The position numbers and the translations under genes were made by a program. Source: Spirogloea muscicola (Eukaryota; Streptophyta; Zygnematophyceae; Spirogloeales; Spirogloeaceae). Taken from it: a stretch of DNA of 16,379 nt. Shown in pieces: positions 6,278 through 15,219 of the stretch (positions are counted from its first letter, which is position 1; each line of letters opens with the position of its first letter). The notes under the pieces are model-generated. The model had not been told where the DNA came from. It ran no database searches and saw nothing but the letters and a program-made list of their open reading frames with translations. The DNA lies in NCBI GenBank assembly GCA_009602725.1, contig WELB01000065.1, forward strand, positions 345,518 through 361,896, written 5' to 3'.

Positions 6278-8746
6278 CTAGAGCTCTAAAGCACCTCTCA
6301 ATTGAAGCACATAAGCAGCAATGCGATAACTGGTGAAGTCCAGATGTAATTGGGTCTCTGCCACCCTCCCAATGTCAAAGTGCGCTAAAGCATTGTCCAG
6401 GAATATTTGTAGGACAGCATCTGCAGAAGCCAAAATGTCATGACACTCAGATCAGGTCTTTGATGAGGTTCAGATGTAACTGCAAGAACCATGGCTGGCT
6501 TTCATTCTAGCTTGACGTATCTGCTGTGATCACTAGAACAAACAAGCCTATACTCATAGCTTGACGACCTTAGGTCAAGGAAGCCACTACGCAATCTCCA
6601 GTAAGACATTCAAGTCCTTGCAGAGGACTTACGGTCTCGAAGCTCCCCCGAGATGATGATGGTTGTTCCGTCATCACTAAGTGCCTCCAGTGTGTGAACG
6701 AGGCTGCCTACGGCCTCGTGGCTGAAGACGACATCAGATGCAACCACTGCATATATAGAACAGGTATGCACGCCTGTGCTGAGCAGCTAGCTGGCCAGGA
6801 GAAAGAGGGGAAATTCATATACGCTGTGATGAGACGTTGACAGAGTCTTGAGAGCAACTGAAGAGAAACTGCCAATCGGTACAGGTGCAGGTGTTGATGG
6901 TGGCATCATAGGAGCAGGTTCCTGTTGCTTGAACTTCCATCCCAAGCCTGAGTGAATTTGATGCTACAAATGCAGAGGTAAATGTATAATAGGTATATAT
7001 AACCCATCACCTATTGATTCCATTGAATTCTGGACAAGTACATGCAACTGCATCCTATCTCACCGTAGTCTGGAGCTGGCGATACCAGGTCGGCATCGAT
7101 TTCATCTCCCCAGACCAGCTCTCTGGCTGTGGCGTAGCCGCTGGCAACTAGCTCGGGAATGTTCTCCCTGAGGTTCTTCTCCAGGAGCGCGAGCTGGCCA
7201 AAGACGTCAGTCAGGACCACACGAGCTCCCAGAAGGGCTGCCACACAGCTGCTGCGACACGTCAGCTGTGGCGCCAGGAACATGAGGTACTATAAGTGAT
7301 GTCTGACGGATTGGCCTCCCTAAATCCCTAAAAACCTAAACCCCACGCCCTATACCCAGACACATGCTATTGTGACTAGCCAACAGGCCAACTGCAGCGC
7401 TTTTGATAGTACTCAATGGATGGTGATAAGTAAGCAGATGCTCCATGACACTTGCCATTACATAAGCAACCACAAAGGGAACAGCATTGGCTCCACTGAG
7501 ACTATGACCTTACTTACTCACCCCACAAGACCGCAGCCTGCCCCAAGCTCAACCACCGAGGCGCCCTTCAAGCTCAGCGCCCCTGTGTCCGCAGCATGCT
7601 CCAGGAATTTGGCTAGGACAACGCCACTGTCCCATAGGACAGAGCCCGTCACACCAGCCTTCATCTGCCAGCGGTGGAATGGAGCGTGCATCAGAGTACT
7701 TGATGCAAGCTGGAGAAGAATGTGTATAAGTTGTGCGGAAAGGGTGATACAGCACCAACTTACATACGAGCTGTCATGTTCTAGTTGCGGCTTTGGTAAT
7801 TGCAGACCCGCCACAACTGTGTCTGAGTTGCCAATTGAGGATCAGATTGTCACCCCCTCGATTGAAGAGGAGAAGAGGCATCCAGCACACGTGCGACATT
7901 TGACCTTAAGCTGGCGGGTGCTCTATCTCTCTGCAAAATCTTCTTGCAACTTCAATTCCTATACAGTATTGATGCTTCTGTAAGAGCCTGGTTACCAGAT
8001 GGACAGCTAATGTGCTCAGATAATGCAGCCCAACAGGGGGAAGTACTGATGCCAGGGAATGCACTGCTGCTGTGGGAGAGACACTTTGTGGGACAGGCAC
8101 CACCACTGTGAAACAGACACTTGTGCAAAGACCATTGCCAACGCAGTTTTGCACCGGACAACCACCGCCGACATCGGCGACGAAGCCGTCACTCGGGCTG
8201 AATCTGGTGTTTGCCAAGAGGCTAAGGTGTACGATTCAGTTTAAGATTATAGAGATTGAGGGTTTAGGGTTCTAGAAGTTAGGGATTTAGAGTTCAGGGT
8301 ATAGGGTTTAGACAGGGCTTGGGCTATATTCTGGAGGCTCGCACCAGCGCCGAGGGCGCCTGGAGGACGCGCAGATGCTGGCCGGCGGCGTCGAGCGCCA
8401 GGTGTGGCGCCGCCTGGGCCACGAAGCGGTTGGGCCGCTGAGACAGAGGGTCCTGCAGGCCCCACCGCAGCATCACCTGCGCCAACATTGCCGCCGCCGC
8501 CGCCGCTCTATCAGGCGCTCCGGAAGGACGGCTCGCCACATTGCAATCTGAGCTGGGGTTTACGGATCTCCGGTTTTGCGAGCTGGGTTTGGGGTTATGC
8601 GACGAGCGGGGTTGACCGCCAGGCCTGCGCACCTCTTCGGAGGCGTCCACGACGGGCTCCAGCGGCAGCTGCGGGCAGCCGAGGCGGACCAAGCCGCCGC
8701 CGCCGCCGCCGCCGCCGTCGACGGCGGCGGCGGCGTTGTGGGCCAT
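6278..8746 (-). CDS. METTL21-type protein-lysine methyltransferase, 5 exons, 328 aa
   Basis: SAM-dependent methyltransferase of the Methyltransf_16/METTL21 family, expected to methylate lysines on proteins such as chaperones. Exons on the minus strand are 8746-8345, 7664-7522, 7248-7064, 6746-6633 and 6420-6278. The lengths total 987 bases with phase kept at every junction. Donors are GTGCGA, GTGAGT, GTGAGA and GTAAGT; acceptors are GCAG, GCAG, GCAG and GCAG. Start ATG 8746 has context GCGATGGCC; stop TAG is 6280-6278. Residues 1-134 hold an Ala/Gly-rich start, then the family beta strand (LALDAAGQHLRVLQ). Residues 138-157 are GVTGSVLWDSGVVLAKFLEH. Motif I, VVELGAGCGLVG, is at 171-182 and is completed by splicing; VVLTD is at 192-196. 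ELVWGDE is at 225-231. The family (D/E)xx(Y/F) motif is D248-VV-F251, with Phe where many members have Tyr. The C-terminus matches the family (GELRD, FDIGRV, SYRIAAYVL). The substrate is unknown. The first exon is the least certain part. Confidence 0.9.
7318..7357 (-). repeat. Degenerate telomere-like tract in intron 2 of the methyltransferase gene
   Basis: The plus strand shows CCCTAAATCCCTAAAAACC, then TAAACCCCACGCCCTATACCC: several diverged CCCTAAA units. It lies inside the intron 7521-7249. The G-rich strand is the minus strand, opposite in orientation to the tract at 8259-8311. Confidence 0.7.
8259..8311 (+). repeat. Degenerate telomere-like tract in intron 1 of the methyltransferase gene
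   Basis: Repeats of the form AGGGTTTAGGGTT, then TTAGGGATTTAG, CAGGGTATAGGGTTTAG: about six or seven diverged TTTAGGG units. It starts about 30 bases inside the proposed intron from the donor at 8344. TTTAGGG is the usual plant and green-alga telomere repeat. Confidence 0.75.
8704..8735. repeat. 32-bp perfect CCG/CGG palindrome
   Basis: A run of GCC repeats reads into GTCGAC and then into GGC repeats, giving 16 bases each side of the centre between 8719 and 8720 with perfect self-complementarity. It lies in the first exon of the methyltransferase gene and encodes its Ala4-Val-Asp-Gly8 start. Such a sequence is prone to slippage and to hairpin or cruciform formation. Confidence 0.9.
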
Positions 8747-9028
8747 CGCGACAGGTCCATGGCTCGAGACAAGTTGCAGACAGCGACTGGCTCAAGTCCC
8801 CTCTAATTTTCTCAATGGGCGAGCACCTTCTACTTTTCCTCTAAGCCGCATACGCACACCGAAGGTCCGCTGTGGCCGACGCTTGTGCTTGTAATCAATG
8901 ATGCGATAAGAAGCTCAGTGTTGATTACCGCCAAGAACATGGAACGAACGGAGTGAGCATGCAGATGGAGGCCCTCAGACATGGCTTCTGACAGTGTCTT
9001 TCAATGGTGCCCTCTTTCTTCATTCATT

Positions 9029-9272
9029 TGGGCTGCTTCCTGCAACTCCAACCTAGAAGTGGAAGTTGGCGCTTTTCGGGCCCTTGTCAAGTCTTTTCGG
9101 GCTGGCTGTTCACAGCCCTTTGACTGAGCTTCCCTAGTATGTTGTCGTGATTGGTAGAGTAGAGGAGTCCTTCCTCGGCTTCTCATTCTTCGGCTTTGGA
9201 CATTGTCCATTCTTTTTGGGCTGGCTTTGCCAGCCCCTCTTTCTTTATGGGCGAGCCTTCTTCTTCTTTGGG
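9029..9272. repeat. Cluster of GGGCTGG-type pyrimidine-rich repeats with palindrome
   Basis: The word T(T/C)TTT(T/C)GGGCTGGC or a close variant recurs near 9029, 9092, 9211, 9239 (GGGCGAGCC) and 9262 (GGGAGAGCC). The clearest unit is a palindrome at 9218-9236: GGGCTGGC, loop TTT, GCCAGCCC. Relatives occur at 4981-5000, 5120 (inverted) and 16274-16291. This looks like a dispersed intergenic repeat family. Confidence 0.55.
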
Positions 9273-9599
9273 AGAGCCACTTGTGTCTTTCTTCGCACGG
9301 TAGGTTGACCGGCAGGCCGTTGCGAGTTGTTGATTAATACACAGAACGGAATCCTTCACCTTGCATCAACGTGACGTCGCTGGTCTGGGATTCAATTTGA
9401 CGACCAGCGGCCGCCGTCGCGGTGACGGTAACGGCGCGCAAAAGGGGTGCCTCGCGCCCAATCAGTCAAGAGTTCATTATGTGAATTCCATCAATTTCAA
9501 TGGTTTAGCTGATATGCTCTCGTCACACCTGGAACCGTTTGGGGGGGGGTCCCAGCAGCAGGTTCGTGGGGGCCTTCCTGCTAACCCATTTCCATTTCC

Positions 9600-9616
9600 T
9601 TAAGAAGCCTTCTTAA
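9600..9616. repeat. Short perfect palindrome
   Basis: TTAAGAAG, single central C, CTTCTTAA. It marks the sudden change from mixed sequence to the extremely G+C-rich block that follows. Confidence 0.8.
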
Positions 9617-9720
9617 CCGCCCCCATAACCGCCCCTCCTAGCCCCCCCCCAAAAACGCCTTCCAAGGCCGCCGTCTTCCTCGGCGGCGCGCCTCGCGGCG
9701 GCCTTTGCGCCGCAAATCGC

Positions 9721-9748
9721 GGCGGTGGCGGCGGCGGCGGCGGCGGNG
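9721..9748. repeat. CGG trinucleotide repeat with an undetermined base
   Basis: A run of GGC units (from 9721, one interrupted by T) ends at position 9747, which is the only N in the window. It is followed directly by GCGCCGGCC. The N suggests that reads disagreed or failed in this repeat, so its true length is uncertain. Confidence 0.9.
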
Positions 9749-9777
9749 CGCCGGCCAGGCGCGCCGCCGCTGCCGGC

Positions 9778-10110
9778 CTAGGGCGGGCGGCCGTGCCTCG
9801 CGCTCCGCCGGGCGCTCCGGCAAGTAGCGACTCCTCGCGCCCAGGCCACTCTGTCTTCCTTCTGGTCCTCACAAAGACGGCCGCTTCGAACGGCCACAGG
9901 CTTGCTTGGTTCCGGTTGCCCCGAGTGCGACCTTGCAATCAGATAGCACTGTGCCTCGACTCGCATCCGTCGCCTCAGCTCGTCCTTGACCCAGGCCGTC
10001 CTCGCTGATGGCCTCGTTCCTGATCGTCGCGCTGGCTCTGCGGTAGCTCTCGCTCGCCGTGCCATGCTAATGGCGTCCTGCAGCTCATGACCTACTTGTT
10101 GGAGGAGGTC
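9778..10110 (-). other. Antisense open stretch of unknown status
   Basis: Minus-strand frame open from about 10110 (EDLLQQVGHELQDAISMARR) through RTAWVKDELRRRM and VEAQCYLIARS to about 9778, with ATG at 10065. The composition is arginine-rich and helix-forming and looks more protein-like than most shadow frames. It overlaps the presumed 5' UTR of the ArfGAP gene on the other strand. It could be an exon remnant of a transposon or chance; no family is recognised. Confidence 0.2.
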
Positions 10111-10167
10111 TTCTCCAGACCTTACTCATACTGTGGTTACCCTCTGACGATTTGGCTCAGGAGCAAG

Positions 10168-13100
10168 ATGGCAGCAAAGAAAGAGGCGGAAAAGCACGAG
10201 AAGATCATTCGCGGCTTGGTCAGATTGCCGGAGAACCGCAACTGCATCAACTGCGGCAGCCTGGTGAGTGCCTTTTGCCCTCATTTGTGTGTACGCTGTC
10301 TCAGCATTCTGTCTTCATCCTTGAGAGTATGGACCTTGAACAGCTGCTAGTCACCGAGTCATGTTTGAAAAGCATGTGCACTATCAAGCACTGTACTATC
10401 GACTTCTCATTCTCGAATGCTCTCCTTATTGAGCTACCTGATGTCAGCATCGCAAAGACGCATCTCGCAAACAGTTATATGTGGTGTGCACCTTCAAGAA
10501 GCGCTGAAGGCTACCTGTGTGCTCTTGGCTGCACTTGGCCATCTAGATCACTTATCTCTGGATTGGCTGTCTATTCTGTCTGCAGGGACCACAATATGTC
10601 TGCTCTACGTTTTCTGTCTATGTCTGCACTGCCTGCAGTGGAGTGCAGTGAGTTTTCCACCATAACCAGGGCTTCACCAAGCAGGGCTCCAGCTTTGCTC
10701 TGATATGGTGATGACAACAATGATGACAGCTAAGCTAAGCAAGTATTATGCACTTAGCCATTTCCATGCCTCTGTTGATCACTTTTTGTGTTGTGTTACT
10801 TGGAGTCTGGCTGATAAATCGGAGAGAGTGCTGTCTAAATTGACCTCGTTGCCGCTGCAGCCGGGAGTTCTCCCACCGGATCAAGTCAGTCTCCATGTCA
10901 AACTTCACGCCAGATGAAGTAGCTGCCCTACAAGCTGGCGGGAACGAGGTGAGTGTGTAATGGTTAGAGAGTATGGCTACTGCCAATCCACAGAATCGAA
11001 CAGATTAGATCCTGCAGAGCTTGCATTGAAATCGTGTCCTGTCCTTAATTATTACAAGAGCATGTATTAGAACTCCTATTCGACAACTTGACAAACAGGA
11101 GGGATTGGTATTTAAGTTGACATTGACTTCACAGGTGCTTGTTGTTGGGGATGACATCCGCCACTGCATTGGTGGTTTTGCAGAAAGCTCGGCAGACTTT
11201 GATGCGGGAGTACGACGTCGCACGCAATGGCTTGCCAGATAACAAGTAGGTTCAGCACCTATGTATCTCTGTATGGGTCTTTGGGGTTACACTGAACGTC
11301 CTCCCTTTGCTTCGCGTTCCTGCTCATTCAAGGACTGCTTTACGAGAATGACGAAGTTGGCACATGCTTATTAGGTCCAGCTCACTGGCGCAAAGTGTAT
11401 GTCCGCCTTTCAGCAACCCAGACAGACTACGGGAGTTCATCAGGGCTGTTTACGTGGATAAGCGGTACACTGGAGAGAGGCCTCCACCCAAGTCGACGCG
11501 CTCAGTAAGTCGCAAACTAGTGTTCGCATGGGACATGCTCACATTCATGAACATCAGTAAACACATAGGTTTCGGCAAGTATTATTTGATCACTGCACTG
11601 AAGACTGCAGTAATGGTCGCCTTTGCTGTCATAGGCTGACAGGGACGAGTTGATACCGCCACGAAGATTCTCAGACACCCGGGGAAGTCGTCAAGAGAGT
11701 GAGAGGTTTGCACCTCGGCGAGCTGACTCCGACAGAGGCAGCCGGTACGAGGACCGGCGCTATGAGGACCGGCGCTATGACGAGCGAGCGTCTGGGGTTG
11801 TAGGTCGGGTGGACTCTGATGGCAGGGACAGAGAGTACGACGATCGACCGCCCAACGACAGAAGGTTGGATCCTAGGGACCGGAGGTCATACATTGATCA
11901 GAATCGGCGGAGTGATCCGCCCTTTGACGATGATCGTAGGTCGTCTCGTGACGACCCACGCAGGTCCCAAGGCTATGACGATTCTCCCCCTCTCAGGCCC
12001 GTAAGAGACATACTGGGTCAGGACGCCAAGCTGCGCATTGGGAGCAGGGAGTTTGGCCAGTCTAATGGACACTATGATGACGACACCCTCTCCCAGGCCT
12101 CCCGAGGATCATCTGTAAGCTGCTTGTTGCTCGTGCATCTGGTAGATGTACGGAGATTGTTATGAATCGTGTGGTTGCGGCTTGAGTTACCTGGTCAAGC
12201 CTTCTAGTCCCATCATCAAGCTCTCACATCATGCTTCTTTACAAAATTTGCGATGCCTTATACACGAGGCATGTCATGGCTTTTCAGCCATGTCAACAAG
12301 GTGCAGCAAGTGCACTGGGACTGAGAGTGCTTCATGAACGTCAGCTTACCTAAGCCGGCGCAAGCTTTCACAGCTGGTTCTGTTATGGTGCAGGTTCCGG
12401 GAAGGAAAGACAGCAGAACCACCCAGGACGAGGTGACCGGCTCAAACCGAGAGAGCGAGATTCTCAAGCGCCAAACTGCAGGCAGCCTCATAGACTTCGC
12501 AGCCGAGTCTGAGAGCACAGCCACGAGTGTGCAGCAACAACCTGTTGCAGACCCCTTTGCTGCTCTAGCAGTGGCCACCACACCTGGGCCGCAGCTTGGT
12601 GGGGACCAGTTTGGAGCTCCGCCAACGACCAGTTGGGCAACTTTTGACAGCAACCCAGCTTTTGGCGCGGCTCCGGTTGCCGGGCCCGGATTTGCTGCTC
12701 CCTTTGTCCAAGCACCAGCTGGGCTTGGCCCCATGGCTCCTTGGGCAGCACAGGCTCAGTTGGCCTCACTTTCCGGAGGCATGGGCGGCTTGTTTGGTGT
12801 TCCTCCTAGCCAGCCGCACTTACCTCTTCCATACCAGGCAAGAATGTTCCCGTGATTACAGATGATTGAAGTGCTGATAGGGGCTAAGAAAGTGGTCAGC
12901 AGCAGGGCTTAAGATTGACCCTGCATGGTCTGAGTTGTGGTCCTTCAATGTGCCTTGTCGTTGAATTCATGTCTGTTTGTTGACGTTGTATGCTGAGTGC
13001 TTGAATGGTTGCGCACGGTTTGTGTGCTGATTAATGAGCCCCTATCATAAGAAGCTTGGCTTTCTCACTGCAGAGACAACCACAGCAGCAGTACTTTTTC

Positions 13101-15219
13101 CAGCAGCAGCCACCACAGCTGCAGCAACAGCAGGAGCAGCAGCCACAACCGCAGCTGCAGCAGCAGCAGCAGCGGCAGCAGCAGCAGCACCAGCCGCTAC
13201 AGCAACAGCAGCCACCTGTGCAGCAGCAACAGCAGGCGTGGATTGCCTTCGGGGACTCTGGTGCCCCAGCCGAGCAGTTTGGTAGTGGGCAGCCCTCCCA
13301 GCAACAGAGTCAGCCTCCACAGTCCCAGTTCTTCCAGCCCACACCCGTCTCACAGGTGCAGTTTTCTCAGCAGCCTCAACAGCAGTTCCAAGAACAGGGG
13401 TATATGAACCAGCAGCCACCTTTGCAACAGCAACATTTTGCCGAACAAGCACAGGGACAACACCAGCAGCAATCTGTGCCTCAAACACCGCAACCACAGA
13501 TGTCAGGGCTTGTAGAGCAACCTCAGGCAGCAGCATCACAGCAGCAGCAGCAGCAGCAGCAGCCGGTGCAGCCCTTTGATCAGCACCAGCCAGGTGCAGT
13601 CCAGCAGCAGCAACCTGAGCCTGGACAGCAGCGACAATTGGATACTTTCAGCCAGGCTGCACACCTGCAGCCGCAGGCTTCCGATGCCTCTGTCCAAACA
13701 CACCAGCAAGGTGGTGTAGTTGCTGGTGATTCAAATTCTTTGGTACCAGCGGAGACGCCAAAGCAGGTCTCTGAACGAAGGGAGATTCCAGAGGTATGTC
13801 CAGAGGTTCTGCATCATTGACCTATCACTGACAACTACTTCGGTGTAAGAGTTGAGACAAGTAGTTTGCCAAATCCTTGCATCAGCAGGATGTGCCATTT
13901 ATCAATACTTTCTTAGCACTGTCATCTTTTCGCCCTTGCATCATTCAATCAGAGACGCGTGACTTGCTGGCTGGAAGGCATAACCATGTGTGATACTCCC
14001 ATTTGCAGGATTTCTTCGTGCCGGATAGATTCATGCCGCCGGTCGTCCCTGGCGTTATATACCCGCCAGTGGCCGTCAGCCAGCTCTATGGAGTACCCCC
14101 CCCTCCATATGCCCCTTTCACCTCAGTGATCCCTGTGAGTACATTGACCTTCATGGCCCAGTAAATAGCTGGTTTATGGGCTTTTAGATCACTTTGTATA
14201 TCGGTACGATGTGTGGCACTCATGTTGCAGAAGATGGGATACTGAATGCTTGTCATATTCGCATGACTATGTGTGCTCTTGCTCATGCAGGGCTCAATGC
14301 CAGCCTTTTCACAGCCACCCAAGTCGAGGAACCCATTCGATGACCCTCCAGGGCCTGCTTCTGATCCTATTGTGCAGCCAGTAAGGATTCTGCTTTGACT
14401 TGGCTGTTGCAGCTCTTCTGATCCTCGCTGACATCTCTCATCTTATGTCTGAAGCTTGCATTGCTGTTGCTATCCAATCCACTTCACACTAGCAGACATG
14501 CTCTCGTGGTCAGCCAGTGATAATTACTGTGAATCATCAAGCTATTTGCATTTGTTTGGGAAATAGGCTGCCCGAATAAGCAGTACTTCATGCATATCTT
14601 GCTCGTATCTCACATGTTGGGTGCATCATGCGTGACAGCCATTTCCCAATATGGGCTCTGTGCAAGCTGCTCTGCCACCTCATACTCAGCCGCCAACTTT
14701 GACCCCAGTTTCATGGGGCACTCTACCTCCCACCTATCTTCCCTCGCACCAGCCCCCTGTAGCTTACCCCCCACCTGGTGAGTTGCCTGCTTTGCATCAC
14801 TCGGTTCTGACCTCAATTGTTTTTTATGTTGCAGCTCTTCTTGCACTTTTGTCTATGTTATCAATGGGTAGCATTGCCATACTATCGAGGTCTCACATCT
14901 ATGTGCTGCTTCTGGTGCAGGAGGTTACGTGCAACAATCAGGAGCCATTCAGGCGCCACCAAACACGTGAGAGTCCCATTTCTCGTGACTGTGTCCTAGC
15001 AACACATTGAGCATATGTAGCAGCAAGAGTCACAGATATGGAACAAAGCATGACTTTGGTATCCCACGCAGCACGTCCATAAGTATCTGTTGACCAGTGC
15101 CGATGGAGCTTAACCACCTTCTTTGTTGTTGCAGCTTGCCAGGCGGGTCTTTCCATGCAGCCCCCGCTTATGCTGCACCGCAGCAGCAGCCTCCATTGCA
15201 AGGCAATCCATTTGGCTAG
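10168..15219 (+). CDS. AGD14/ZIGA4-type ArfGAP, 13 exons, 842 aa
   Basis: Arf GTPase-activating protein that should switch Arf off in vesicle budding. Exons: 10168-10263, 10586-10647, 10861-10948, 11184-11245, 11414-11504, 11635-12114, 12394-12837, 13074-13793, 14009-14134, 14291-14380, 14639-14777, 14921-14966, 15135-15219. The total is 2529 bases and all phases agree. The start is chosen at ATG 10168 (GCAAGATGGC) because MAAKKEAEKHEKIIRGL matches plant AGD14 N-termini; the upstream ATG at 10087 adds an atypical extension. The zinc finger is C26-X2-C29-X16-C46-X2-C49, followed by the catalytic Arg54 (CSGVHR). HRIKSVSMSNFT and DRLREFIRAVYVDKRYTG complete the ArfGAP domain, to about 125. Residues 134-293 are Arg/Asp/Tyr-rich; 294-441 include RQTAGSLIDFA and DPFAAL; 442-681 are glutamine-rich; 682-842 keep the plant-family tail with NPF motifs in SRNPFDD (exon 10) and the terminal GNPFG, likely EH-domain ligands. 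It is clearly longer than Arabidopsis AGD14 (about 650 residues) because of the Gln-rich exon. Confidence 0.95.
11746..11775 (+). repeat. 15-bp tandem repeat encoding YEDRR
   Basis: TACGAGGACCGGCGC and TATGAGGACCGGCGC are adjacent, followed by a diverged TATGACGAGCG. The repeat encodes YEDRR-YEDRR-YDER within the Arg/Asp/Tyr-rich segment of the ArfGAP. Plant AGD14 proteins have a comparable Tyr-Glu-Arg-Arg-type segment at this place. Confidence 0.85.
12838..13073 (+). other. Probable GC-AG intron of the ArfGAP gene
   Basis: Exon 7 ends CCATACCAG at 12837 and the next bases are GCAAGA, which fits a GC-type donor (AG|GCAAG). The acceptor TTTCTCACTGCAG ends at 13073. Both sides are phase 0, so Q441 joins R442 (YQ|RQPQQQY). 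Reading on without splicing meets TGA within 6 codons. The other nearby GT (CCC|GTGATT) would need a poor AG acceptor (GAG) to restore frame, so GC-AG is preferred. All the other introns of this gene are GT-AG. Confidence 0.75.
13074..13793 (+). repeat. CAG/CAA-rich exon encoding a glutamine-rich region
   Basis: Exon 8 of the ArfGAP gene. Glutamine makes up a large share of its 240 codons, with runs such as those at 13156-13190 and 13540-13562. CAG and CAA are mixed, and proline is frequent. The last part (VPAETPKQVSERREIPE) leaves the low-complexity region and leads into the conserved tail. The alanine-rich frame on the opposite strand is only the shadow of this repeat. Confidence 0.9.

Larger units (their letters stand above)
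8747..10167. promoter_or_regulatory. Divergent intergenic region between the two cellular genes
   Basis: About 1.4 kb between two divergent start codons must hold the 5' UTRs and promoters of both genes. No clear TATA box was found; CCAAT occurs at about 9459. The left half is pyrimidine-rich and holds repeated GGGCTGG-type words. The middle (9600-9830) is extremely G+C-rich with CGG repeats, which would suit a CpG-rich promoter. No transcription start can be fixed from sequence. Confidence 0.45.

Noticed and set aside
7768-7830. Possible extra methyltransferase exon ending at a GTAAGT donor near 7768
   Set aside because: The donor is good, but direct joining of 8345 to 7664 keeps phase 0 and gives the family's beta strand followed by GVTGSVLWDS. 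An extra exon from about 7830 would need a phase-1 start and would break the join from exon 1.
7372-7983. Open frame of about 200 codons on the plus strand
   Set aside because: It is antisense to exon 2 and parts of introns 1 and 2 of the methyltransferase gene, starts from a non-ATG codon and shows no family features.
8404-8844. Plus-strand frame with long arginine run
   Set aside because: It is the antisense reading of the CGG palindrome and exon 1 of the methyltransferase gene.
9600-9938. Minus-strand Pro/Arg-rich frame containing an undetermined residue
   Set aside because: It is low-complexity translation of CGG repeats across the N. There is no recognisable domain.
10087-10167. Upstream in-frame ATG of the ArfGAP gene
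   Set aside because: It would add 27 residues before MAAKKEAEKHEKIIRGL, which already matches the N-terminus of plant AGD14 proteins. It could serve only if a targeting extension exists.
13045-13539. Alanine-rich open frame on the minus strand
   Set aside because: It is the shadow of the CAG-rich exon of the ArfGAP gene, as CTG/GCT reading gives Ala and Leu runs.
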